5,393 bases of DNA. It comes from an uncultured Eubacterium sp. (GTDB lineage: Bacteria; Bacillota_A; Clostridia; Lachnospirales; Lachnospiraceae). This document shows positions 1 through 5,307 of this stretch, piece by piece. The DNA is taken from positions 1 to 5,393 of the forward strand of contig CANTHI010000283.1 in assembly GCA_947653505.1 (NCBI GenBank), read 5' to 3'. The position numbers and the translations under genes are program-made. Under the pieces are notes generated by a model that was not told the DNA's origin, did not search any database, and saw only the letters and a program-made list of their open reading frames with translations. Position 1 is the stretch's first letter, and every line of letters starts with the position of its first letter.

Positions 1-101
1 CGATACAATCAGAAATATGGTCATGCCTGTAAAAAGAAAGACACATAGCTTATAATAATCTTCTTTCTGACGGAAGAAGAAATACATGACCCCGAATGTA
101 A
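1..101 (-). other. Inverted piece of the PAP2 gene's upstream coding sequence
   Basis: Read on the minus strand from about base 99 to base 1, this segment has an open frame giving TFGVMYFFFRQKEDYYKLC and then the same residues that 102-155 encode on the plus strand (VFLFTGMTIFLIVS). The part in the spacer, MYFFFRQKED, looks like a membrane-helix end followed by a charged loop. It joins smoothly to the PAP2 reading that resumes at base 156. On the plus strand, by contrast, the PAP2 frame meets TAA at 99-101 and TGA at 87-89. I infer that the native gene runs through the reverse complement of this segment and then into 156 onward, and that the segment is flipped in this sequence. Confidence 0.75.
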
Positions 102-155
102 TATAAGCTATGTGTCTTTCTTTTTACAGGCATGACCATATTTCTGATTGTATCG
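1..155. repeat. 54-base perfect inverted repeat (fold-back) at left end
   Basis: Bases 1-54 are the exact reverse complement of bases 102-155; the spacer is 55-101 (47 bases). Pairing stops at 55/101 (A against A). The outer arm begins at base 1, so it could continue beyond the window. The right arm is coding sequence of the PAP2 gene, so the left arm is a reversed copy of part of that gene. Together with the inverted reading of the spacer (next entry), this is what an inverted chimera at a contig end looks like. A natural invertible element is the alternative. That the repeat exists is certain; its origin is inferred. Confidence 0.95.
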
Positions 156-554
156 GCCATTTATCCAAACGGTCACTATCTGCGTCCGCTGGCATTTGAA
201 CGTGAAAATCTGTGCACAGACCTTGTACGCTGGCTGTACGAGACAGATACCCCTACCAATCTGTTTCCGAGTATCCATGTATACAATTCCCTCGGCGTCC
301 ATATCGCGCTGGCGCGCAGTGAATGTTTCAGGGAGAAAAAAAAGATACGGCTGGCCTCCCTTATATTATGTATTTTAATTATACTGTCCACGATGTTTTT
401 AAAACAGCATTCCGTGTTTGATGTATTTACCGCTTTTGGATTGGCGGCTGTTATGTATTCCATCGTCTACCGTCAGGCCTACAAAAAAGTCTGGGCGCTG
501 GTGCGTATCCGCAAACCAGAGAAAAATCCTGTACTGCACGACCTGCGGCTTTAA
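132..554 (+). CDS. PAP2-family (type 2 phosphatidic acid phosphatase) membrane protein, 5'-truncated
   Basis: This is the C-terminal part of an integral membrane phosphatase of the PAP2/haloperoxidase superfamily, enzymes that dephosphorylate lipid or isoprenoid phosphates at the membrane. From the ATG at 132 there are 140 residues. Visible signatures are YPNGHYLRP (residues 11-19, the C1-like Arg-Pro), PSIH (46-49, the C2 His) and S-T-M-F-L-K-Q-H-x3-D (86-97, the C3 His93 and Asp97). The Arg that usually follows the C3 Ser is Thr here. Hydrophobic stretches at about 1-10, 73-90 and 98-113 fit transmembrane helices, and the tail is basic. The ATG at 132 is probably not the true start: the frame stays open and protein-like back to 102 (YKLCVFLFTG), then hits TAA at 99-101 where the fold-back begins. 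Family proteins of this kind are commonly near 200 residues or more, so the N-terminus is missing. The exact substrate is not known. The gene converges on nadE. Confidence 0.87.
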   Translation: MTIFLIVSAIYPNGHYLRPLAFERENLCTDLVRWLYETDTPTNLFPSIHVYNSLGVHIALARSECFREKKKIRLASLILCILIILSTMFLKQHSVFDVFTAFGLAAVMYSIVYRQAYKKVWALVRIRKPEKNPVLHDLRL

Positions 555-569
555 TATTTCTTTGATGCC

Positions 570-604
570 AAAAAAGAGAGATGCTTCCTGCACCTCTCTT
601 TTTT
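570..604. terminator. Bidirectional rho-independent terminator between PAP2 gene and nadE
   Basis: AAAAAAGAGAG (570-580) is the exact reverse complement of CTCTCTTTTTT (594-604). TGC/GCA (582-584 with 590-592) can add three pairs inside, after a mismatch. The A-run on one side and the T-run on the other give a U tract for transcripts in both directions. It lies 15 bases past the PAP2 stop and 37 bases past the nadE stop, as expected between convergent genes. Confidence 0.85.
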
Positions 605-641
605 ATTTTCATTTTGCTGGCAGCTGATCCTGAATCACCCA

Positions 642-2567
642 TCAGTCTCCGGCTTCTATCTGCTCTAAAACATCCATCCAGATCCGCACACACGCATCGC
701 TCGGCATACGCAGATCTCCGCGCGGAGATACAGCAACCGTCCCTACTTTCGGCCCATCCGGCAGGCAGGAGCGCTTAAACTGCTGGGAGAAAAATCTGCG
801 GTAAAATATCTTTAACCATTTTAAAATCGTCCCTGGCTCATACTCCCCGTCAAACGCATGCCGGGCAAGACGGTATACTTTGTCCGGACCAAATCCAAAC
901 CGCAGAATATAATACAAAAAGAAATCATGCAGCTCATACGGTCCTACAATATCCTCCGTTTTCTGCGAAATCCGGCCCTCCGTCGGCGGCAGCAGTTCCG
1001 GACTGACCGGCGTATCCAGCACATCTGTCAAAACGTCTGAAAGGCCCTCATCCCCGCACGTATCCGCAAAATACCGGACCAGATGCCGGACCAGCGTTTT
1101 CGGCACGGAAGCATTGACTCCGTACATCGACATATGATCGCCGTTATACGTCGCCCATCCAAGCGCCAGCTCTGACATATCGCCGGTCCCGATCACCATC
1201 CCGTTATACATGTTTGCAAGATCCATCAGGATCTGCGTCCGTTCTCTCGCCTGACTGTTTTCATACGTAATATCATGCATATGCGGATCCTGCCGGATAT
1301 CCTGAAAATGCACATGTACCGCGTCACAGATACTGATCTCTCTCAAATCCGCCCCCAGCTTCTGGATCAGATGCACGGCATTTTCATAAGTCCGGTCTGT
1401 CGTGCCAAATCCCGGCATCGTCACCGCCAGAATCTGTCCCCGCGGCATCTGCATCAAATCAAACGCCCGCACCGTCACCAGCAGCGCAAGCGTCGAATCC
1501 AGCCCGCCGGAAATGCCTACTACCGCACACCGGCATCCCGTATGCTCCAGACGCTTTTTTAACCCCATCGCCTGAATCGCCAGGATTTCCTCACACCGCT
1601 TGTCCCTGTCTGCCTTATCTCCCGGTACAAACGGCGCCGGATCCACAAATCTGGTCAGCTGTGTACGCGAAACATCCAGCGAAAAATGCGTCACCGTATA
1701 CTCCTTTTCCTGCGCATACGCAAACGTAGACATTCTGCGCCGCTCTCCCTCCAGCTTGTGCACATCGATCTCTGAATAGATCGTTGCATTTGTAAACCGC
1801 TCAGATTCATTCAGCACAATCCCATTTTCCGCAATCAGGCTATGTCCGGAATAAACGACATCCTGCGTCGATTCTCCATCAGACGCATTCGCGTAAATAT
1901 AGCCGCATACAAGTCTGGCAGACTGGCCCGCGATCAGCTCCCTGCGGTAAATGTCCTTGCCCGTCACCTCATCCGAAGCAGAAAGATTCACAATCAGATT
2001 TGCTCCAGCCAGCGCATGTCTGATACTTGGTGGCTCCGGCGACCAGACGTCCTCGCACAGCTCCACCGCGATCCGCAGCTGCGGCATACTGTCACATACA
2101 AACAGCTGGTCCGTACCCATCGGCACGGTCAGCCCTTCCCGCAGCGTCACAGGCACAGTCTGTTTCATCCCTCTCGTAAAATGCCGTGCTTCATAAAACT
2201 CCGCGTAATTCGGCAAAAACGTCTTCGGTACAATGCCCAGCACGTTTCCACGATGCAGCACCGCCGCTGTATTGTACAATTTTCCCCTGTATGCCAGCGG
2301 CAGTCCGACAAAAATAACCGCGTCTGTCTGCGCGGTCTGCCGCGCAACAGCAAACAGTCCGTTGACCGCTTCGTCCAGCAAAAGCTCCTGTAAAAACAGG
2401 TCCCCGCAGCTGTATCCGGTCAGGCAAAGCTCCGGAAATACCATCACAGACGCTCCCTGCGCAGCCGCTTCCATCACACACTGCACGATCACTTCGCTAT
2501 TATATTTTGGATCCGCTACCCTGATCTTTGGAGACAGGGCAGATACTTTTATATATCCATGCTCCAT
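642..2567 (-). CDS. nadE: Glutamine-dependent NAD+ synthase (two-domain)
   Basis: This cytosolic enzyme catalyses the last step of NAD+ synthesis, ATP-dependent amidation of nicotinic acid adenine dinucleotide, with ammonia taken from glutamine. It has 641 residues, the usual length for the two-domain form. The N-terminal nitrilase-type glutaminase domain (about 5-290) shows the catalytic triad Glu46 (FPELCLTGYSCGDLF), Lys115 (VPKTFLPNY) and Cys171 (ELCEDVW). The C-terminal synthetase domain (about 325-620) shows the ATP-pyrophosphatase P-loop SGGLDS (353-358), then MPGFGTTDRT (384-393) and IGTGDMSELALGW (459-471). No key residue is missing, so it should be active. The ATG at 2565-2567 is preceded by AAGGAG with a 9-base gap. 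The gene lies 78 bases downstream of hslO on the same strand with no clear promoter in the gap, so co-transcription is likely. It ends at TGA (642-644), ahead of the shared terminator. Confidence 0.98.
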   Translation of the reverse strand: MEHGYIKVSALSPKIRVADPKYNSEVIVQCVMEAAAQGASVMVFPELCLTGYSCGDLFLQELLLDEAVNGLFAVARQTAQTDAVIFVGLPLAYRGKLYNTAAVLHRGNVLGIVPKTFLPNYAEFYEARHFTRGMKQTVPVTLREGLTVPMGTDQLFVCDSMPQLRIAVELCEDVWSPEPPSIRHALAGANLIVNLSASDEVTGKDIYRRELIAGQSARLVCGYIYANASDGESTQDVVYSGHSLIAENGIVLNESERFTNATIYSEIDVHKLEGERRRMSTFAYAQEKEYTVTHFSLDVSRTQLTRFVDPAPFVPGDKADRDKRCEEILAIQAMGLKKRLEHTGCRCAVVGISGGLDSTLALLVTVRAFDLMQMPRGQILAVTMPGFGTTDRTYENAVHLIQKLGADLREISICDAVHVHFQDIRQDPHMHDITYENSQARERTQILMDLANMYNGMVIGTGDMSELALGWATYNGDHMSMYGVNASVPKTLVRHLVRYFADTCGDEGLSDVLTDVLDTPVSPELLPPTEGRISQKTEDIVGPYELHDFFLYYILRFGFGPDKVYRLARHAFDGEYEPGTILKWLKIFYRRFFSQQFKRSCLPDGPKVGTVAVSPRGDLRMPSDACVRIWMDVLEQIEAGD

Positions 2568-2576
2568 ACATCTTTA

Positions 2577-2582
2577 CTCCTT
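2577..2582 (-). promoter_or_regulatory. Ribosome binding site of nadE
   Basis: AAGGAG on the minus strand lies 9 bases upstream of the nadE ATG (2565-2567). It supports that start. The TAA that ends the basic frame after hslO (2574-2576) directly follows it, so any ribosome reading that frame would stop on top of the nadE start region. Confidence 0.85.
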
Positions 2583-2583
2583 C

Positions 2584-2622
2584 TGCTTCTTATACCTTGC
2601 ATGTTTTTGATGCTTCTTATAC
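2584..2622 (-). repeat. 12-base direct repeat with 27-base pitch in the hslO-nadE spacer
   Basis: TGCTTCTTATAC occurs at 2584-2595 and again at 2611-2622 (GTATAAGAAGCA on the transcribed strand). The 27-base pitch equals nine codons, so both copies sit in the same phase of the basic frame and encode YKK each time. A weaker relative (AAGAAGCTT) begins just after the hslO stop. The repeat is exact; whether it reflects duplication of a peptide unit is inference. Confidence 0.8.
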
Positions 2623-2645
2623 TTTTCACGCTTTTTAAGCTTCTT

Positions 2646-3542
2646 TTACGCTTCCAGCATCTTCGCCAGCTCTTCTGGCGCAAACGTATACGCTGTATTG
2701 CAAAACTGGCATTTTACCTCAACGGGTTCCCCATCGTCCACCATACTTTGCATGTCACTTCTGGATATACTGGCCAGCGCCTTTTGTACACGCTCTTTTG
2801 AACAGCCGCACACATATTCCGCCGGCAGCCTGTCCAGAATTTCTACAGACAATCCCTGCAGCAGCTGTTCCAGCATATCCTCCGGCGAATACCCCTGCTC
2901 CAGCATATCCGTAACCGGACTTAAACCGGAAATATTTTTCTCCAGCTGCCCGATCACCCCATCATCTGCCTCCGGCAGCAGCTGCAGAATAAATCCGCCT
3001 GCCTGACGGATCGAACAGTCTGTATCTACCAGCACTCCGAGCCCGACCGACGACGGCACCTGCTCAGATGACGCAAAATAATACGTCAGATCTTCTGCGA
3101 TCTCTCCAGTCTGAAGCTGCGTCGTCCCGACATAAGGCTCCTTCAGTCCCAGGTCCCGGATCACGCGCAGGATCCCGTCTCCCACAGCGCCGCCGACATC
3201 CAGTTTGCCCAGCGCATTGGGCGGCAGGCCGATATCCGGCACCTGCGGATAGCCCTTGACATGTCCGGCTGCGTCTGCCGTAACAACCAGACCTTTTGCC
3301 GGACCATCACTCATAATCTGCAGCGTTAACAGTTCCCCGCTTCCTTTCATCATCATCCCCATCATAGCTCCCGCCGCCAGCAGCCTGCCCAGCGCCGCCG
3401 AGATCACCGGACTCGTATGATGATATTGCCTGGCCTGCTCTGTCAGCTGTCTGGAAGTAATGGCAAACGCACGGACCGCACCATCTGCTGCCGATGCCCT
3501 TACGATATAGTCTTTCCTGTTTTTGCGTATTTCTTTCTCCAT
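2646..3542 (-). CDS. hslO: Hsp33 redox-regulated holdase chaperone
   Basis: This cytosolic chaperone is activated by oxidation and holds unfolding proteins during oxidative and heat stress. It has 298 residues, normal for the family. The N-terminal core carries the family pattern DYIVRASAADGAVRAFAIT (11-29), then GRLLAAGAMM (52-61) and YPQVPDIGLPP (98-108). The C-terminal zinc switch is complete: Cys245-X-Cys247 and Cys278-X2-Cys281. The 31-residue step between the second and third Cys matches the Escherichia coli protein. The ATG at 3540-3542 gives about nine residues (EKEIRKNRK) ahead of the usual start of the domain. The nearest purine-rich site, GAAAGG, is 14 bases upstream, longer than usual, but no better in-frame start is visible. 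A promoter lies at 3581-3609. The gene is followed at 78 bases by nadE. The stop is TAA, followed by an in-frame basic stretch described separately. Confidence 0.97.
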   Translation of the reverse strand: MEKEIRKNRKDYIVRASAADGAVRAFAITSRQLTEQARQYHHTSPVISAALGRLLAAGAMMGMMMKGSGELLTLQIMSDGPAKGLVVTADAAGHVKGYPQVPDIGLPPNALGKLDVGGAVGDGILRVIRDLGLKEPYVGTTQLQTGEIAEDLTYYFASSEQVPSSVGLGVLVDTDCSIRQAGGFILQLLPEADDGVIGQLEKNISGLSPVTDMLEQGYSPEDMLEQLLQGLSVEILDRLPAEYVCGCSKERVQKALASISRSDMQSMVDDGEPVEVKCQFCNTAYTFAPEELAKMLEA

Positions 3543-3556
3543 ATTTTCTGCATTCG

Positions 3557-3562
3557 CCTTTC
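3557..3562 (-). promoter_or_regulatory. Probable ribosome binding site of hslO, long spacing
   Basis: GAAAGG on the minus strand is the only purine-rich match upstream of the hslO ATG, with a 14-base gap. It is weak and far, so translation may be modest. No alternative in-frame start with better spacing was seen. Confidence 0.5.
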
Positions 3563-3580
3563 ATTTCTGCTTTTCATGTT

Positions 3581-3609
3581 ATTATACTATACCGTTGCAG
3601 AAGATACAA
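3581..3609 (-). promoter_or_regulatory. Sigma-A-type promoter for hslO-nadE
   Basis: On the minus strand, TTGTAT (3604-3609) is followed by a 17-base spacer and a perfect TATAAT (3581-3586). The -35 matches TTGACA in only three positions, but spacing and -10 are ideal. Transcription would begin near 3574, giving a leader of about 30 bases before the hslO ATG. The site lies between the upstream terminator (3634-3674) and hslO, which fits its being the start of a new transcription unit. Confidence 0.72.
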
Positions 3610-3633
3610 TTGGCAGGATAAAATATTCAATTT

Positions 3634-3674
3634 AAAAAAGCAGGAAAATAATCTTAAAAAATTATTTTCCTGCT
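3634..3674 (-). terminator. Rho-independent terminator closing the right-hand leftward unit
   Basis: AGCAGGAAAATAAT (3639-3652) pairs perfectly with ATTATTTTCCTGCT (3661-3674) around the 8-base loop CTTAAAAA. On the minus strand the stem is followed by TTTTTT (complement of the A-run at 3634-3639). It lies 45 bases past the stop of the small ORF at 3719 and ahead of the hslO promoter, so it separates the two leftward units. The stem is AT-rich but 14 pairs long without mismatch. Confidence 0.85.
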
Positions 3675-3718
3675 AATGAATTACTCTCATATTTCAAATT
3701 TGCCTGAACAAATTGCGG

Positions 3719-3895
3719 TTACTTCCCAATTCCCAGTTCTTTTTTTACTTCCTCAATATTTTTAATCGGAATCCTGCACTGCCTGTCTATTTCATAATTG
3801 TAATATGTGCTGCTTCCATCCTCTTTCCAGACAGGCTCATTCTGATACCCATTGTACGGATGAATCCGCTGCACTCTTTCTATTGTCTTTGTCAT
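3719..3895 (-). CDS. Small hypothetical protein, 58 residues
   Basis: I do not recognise this gene. From the ATG at 3893-3895 it encodes 58 residues beginning MTKTIERVQRIHPYNGY. It is hydrophilic, with a Tyr-rich middle (STYYNYEIDRQC) and a Lys/Glu helix at the end (IEEVKKELGIGK). There is no signal peptide or membrane segment. GGGA (3901-3904) lies 5 bases before this ATG and GGAGG (3907-3911) lies 11 bases before it, which favours this start over the GTG at 3911-3913. The same frame is open upstream as far as 3991, giving a plausible extra stretch (YDIEKDHYLFIYHEKSKKV) with no normal start codon. The protein could therefore be the end of a longer broken or frameshifted gene. It follows the 365-residue unknown gene on the same strand and precedes a terminator, so the two are likely co-transcribed. 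Confidence 0.55.
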   Translation of the reverse strand: MTKTIERVQRIHPYNGYQNEPVWKEDGSSTYYNYEIDRQCRIPIKNIEEVKKELGIGK

Positions 3896-3900
3896 TTTAA

Positions 3901-3911
3901 TCCCAGCCTCC
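3901..3911 (-). promoter_or_regulatory. Candidate ribosome binding site of the small ORF
   Basis: GGAGG (3907-3911) followed by CTGGGA places two purine-rich sites 11 and 5 bases before the ATG at 3893-3895. GGAGG would be part of the coding frame if the GTG at 3913 or an upstream start were used, so this site is the main argument for the ATG start. Confidence 0.5.
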
Positions 3912-3928
3912 ACTTTCTTCGATTTTTC

Positions 3929-3966
3929 ATGATATATAAAAAGATAATGATCTTTCTCTATATCAT
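3929..3966 (-). repeat. Inverted repeat (hairpin) in the spacer between the two unknown genes
   Basis: ATGATATA (3929-3936) pairs with TATATCAT (3959-3966). Inside, AAAGAT (3940-3945) pairs with ATCTTT (3950-3955) around AATG, with a 3+3 internal loop between the two stems. It sits 20 bases past the stop of the large gene and before the ribosome binding site of the small one. It lacks a T tract on the minus strand, so it is more likely an RNA-processing or stability element, or chance in AT-rich DNA, than a terminator. Confidence 0.4.
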
Positions 3967-3986
3967 ATAATAAAATACATTTTTTA

Positions 3987-5081
3987 TCAATCTATATTTG
4001 ATTCTGCCAATATTTTCTTTACGTATTTCTTCCCATTCTCCTCATAACATTTTAAGAAATTTTCGATTTCCTGCGACAAATCTGTAACGGAACCATTTAC
4101 AATATTACTATATGTATGTACAAACCTCTTTTGTTCCACCTGCAGCTGGTCATTCGCACATAAGATAGAAATATAGTCTTCTGCACACTGATTCATATAC
4201 ATTTCCATAAGATTCCAGACCATCCGGTCATTGAGACAATCAAAATCTGTATTTGTAAAATCCATAATTCCTACTGTATCATTATAAACAGCACTGTATT
4301 TTTTTATATTCTGATTGCAATCTCTTAAATTATTTATATAACTGTAAATATTCAGAGATAACCATTGCTCCGATGAATCTTCTGGTGCATCCTGGCATAT
4401 TTTTTGAAATACACTCCCCCTCCATTCTTTTGAAAATTGCGTACCCGAAAAATAATCCTGTCTGATTTGGACTACATGACAGACAGCATTGATCACCATT
4501 CCGGCTCTGAGGCATAAAGGCAGACCATCCCGCTCCTCTTTTTCTTTTATATTTACATTCAGCTCTCCTTCGCAAAAAGATAAAATATAATCCCTCGGAG
4601 CCAGATTCAGCGTCAGTATGGCAATCAGATCCGCATATGCTTCAGTCGTTATGTATTTGAATATTCTAAGCAGCATTGGGAGCATCGTTGTCTGAAATCT
4701 GGAATAAAAAACCAGAAGATCACTACAATCATCTTCAAATGCTTTTCTTATTGCATTTAACCAAAGTACTTTTTCTTCCGTCTGCATATTTTGGATTTCT
4801 TTTCTTTTTTTGAAATAATCAGTCATTCTGGCACAACTGTCCGATACTATTTTTTTAATATAATTTTTTTCTGCCGCGCTGCTAAACGCTCTCTTGATGA
4901 TCTCAATAGAATTACGGGAGTGAAACATATGCGGCCATAAATTTTCCCTCTCCTTTTGCACCAGCTCATCCTCTTCGGCCAGCTGCTCTTCCAGCTCTTC
5001 ATAAAACCGGGGATCTTGTAACCACTCCTCCATAATCCCATCGTCATCATTGATGATACTCCGGTATCTGAAATGATTCAT
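3987..5081 (-). CDS. Hypothetical protein, about 364 residues, AT-rich orphan
   Basis: I do not recognise this protein. From the ATG at 5079-5081 it has 364 residues (MNHFRYRSIINDDD...). The frame extends 30 codons upstream to a GTG at 5169-5171, giving 394. Numbering from that GTG, residues 41-76 are strongly acidic (NDDDGIMEEW, EELEEQLAEEDEL). The rest looks helical and soluble, with patches such as DLIAILTLNLAPRDYILSF (181-199) and an end rich in Lys/Glu (FLKCYEENGKKYVKKIL). Eleven Cys are scattered through residues 113-375 with no CxxC pair. I see no signal peptide, no long membrane helix, no nucleotide-binding loop and no nuclease motif. The GTG-start extension is basic and unlike the rest, and has no spaced ribosome binding site; the ATG itself has only GGAA abutting it, so the start is uncertain. 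AT content is clearly higher than in nadE and hslO, suggesting an accessory gene. It is followed by a small ORF on the same strand. Confidence 0.78.
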   Translation of the reverse strand: MNHFRYRSIINDDDGIMEEWLQDPRFYEELEEQLAEEDELVQKERENLWPHMFHSRNSIEIIKRAFSSAAEKNYIKKIVSDSCARMTDYFKKRKEIQNMQTEEKVLWLNAIRKAFEDDCSDLLVFYSRFQTTMLPMLLRIFKYITTEAYADLIAILTLNLAPRDYILSFCEGELNVNIKEKEERDGLPLCLRAGMVINAVCHVVQIRQDYFSGTQFSKEWRGSVFQKICQDAPEDSSEQWLSLNIYSYINNLRDCNQNIKKYSAVYNDTVGIMDFTNTDFDCLNDRMVWNLMEMYMNQCAEDYISILCANDQLQVEQKRFVHTYSNIVNGSVTDLSQEIENFLKCYEENGKKYVKKILAESNID

Positions 5082-5296
5082 TTCCAATACCAGTACCCTG
5101 ACACAGCATTTTAGCCATATCTGGTGACGTTTTGGACGGTTTCTGACCTTATATCCAACAAAATGGGACACCTCGGAAAATCATATCCTTTGAATCTGTT
5201 ATTTCATTCTATAATTTTGCTCAAACCTGCGGTTGTAGTATGCAATAATGGTGCTTGTTCATAAATTTAAAAATATAGTTTATTTTTTTTACGAAG
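5082..5296. other. Upstream region of the orphan gene, no recognised gene
   Basis: These 215 bases lie upstream of the preferred start of the orphan gene. I found no convincing leftward promoter; the best minus-strand match is TTGAGC with a 17-base gap to TAACAG, which is poor. A minus-strand frame between stops contains CPILLDIRSETVQNVTRYG (about 5108-5164), protein-like but without a start codon. The last 90 bases are very AT-rich with a T-run at 5283-5290. Nothing else could be supported. Confidence 0.5.
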
Positions 5297-5307
5297 TGTG
5301 CTATAAT
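5279..5307 (+). promoter_or_regulatory. Candidate rightward promoter with extended -10
   Basis: TGTGCTATAAT (5297-5307) contains a perfect TATAAT at 5302-5307 preceded by TG at the extended -10 position. A weak -35-like TTTATT begins 17 bases further upstream in a T-rich tract. It would drive a divergent gene beyond the right edge. It lies at the inner edge of the terminal palindrome, so an identical mirrored copy exists pointing left from the window end; that copy may be an artefact. Confidence 0.35.

Larger units (their letters stand above)
2574..2645 (-). other. Lys/Arg-rich 23-codon reading frame in frame after the hslO stop
   Basis: Directly after the hslO TAA (2646-2648), the same frame stays open for 23 codons and ends at TAA (2574-2576). 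The sense reading starts KKLKKREK, continues YKKHQKHAR and ends YKKQKE: 11 Lys, 2 Arg, 2 His and no strongly hydrophobic residue but one Leu. There is no ATG, GTG or TTG in the frame, so it could be translated only by readthrough of TAA, by a frameshift or stop polymorphism, or not at all. It may be the remnant of a basic C-terminal tail on HslO, or chance in a purine-rich spacer. The reading is certain; a role is not shown. Confidence 0.45.

Noticed and set aside
176..463. Minus-strand frame antisense to the PAP2 gene
   Set aside because: The plus-strand frame has PAP2 signatures throughout, and the antisense reading shows no recognisable features.
1842..2393. 183-codon open frame on the plus strand inside nadE
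   Set aside because: It is antisense to nadE, whose domains and catalytic residues are intact across this range. The reading is rich in Arg, His and Ser, as expected for a shadow frame of a GC-rich gene.
2551..2604. Short ATG frame of 17 codons in the hslO-nadE spacer reading into nadE (starts MQGIRSRR)
   Set aside because: It has no ribosome binding site and runs out of frame through the nadE start. The nadE start with AAGGAG at 9 bases is far better supported.
2233..2801. Plus-strand open frames over the start of nadE and the end of hslO
   Set aside because: They cross two well-supported minus-strand genes, lack ribosome binding sites and have low-complexity Leu/Phe/Ser readings from the complementary purine-rich strand.
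3307..3564. 85-codon minus-strand frame beginning at ATG 3562-3564 and overlapping the start of hslO
   Set aside because: It is out of frame with hslO, has no family features, and the hslO frame explains the region completely.
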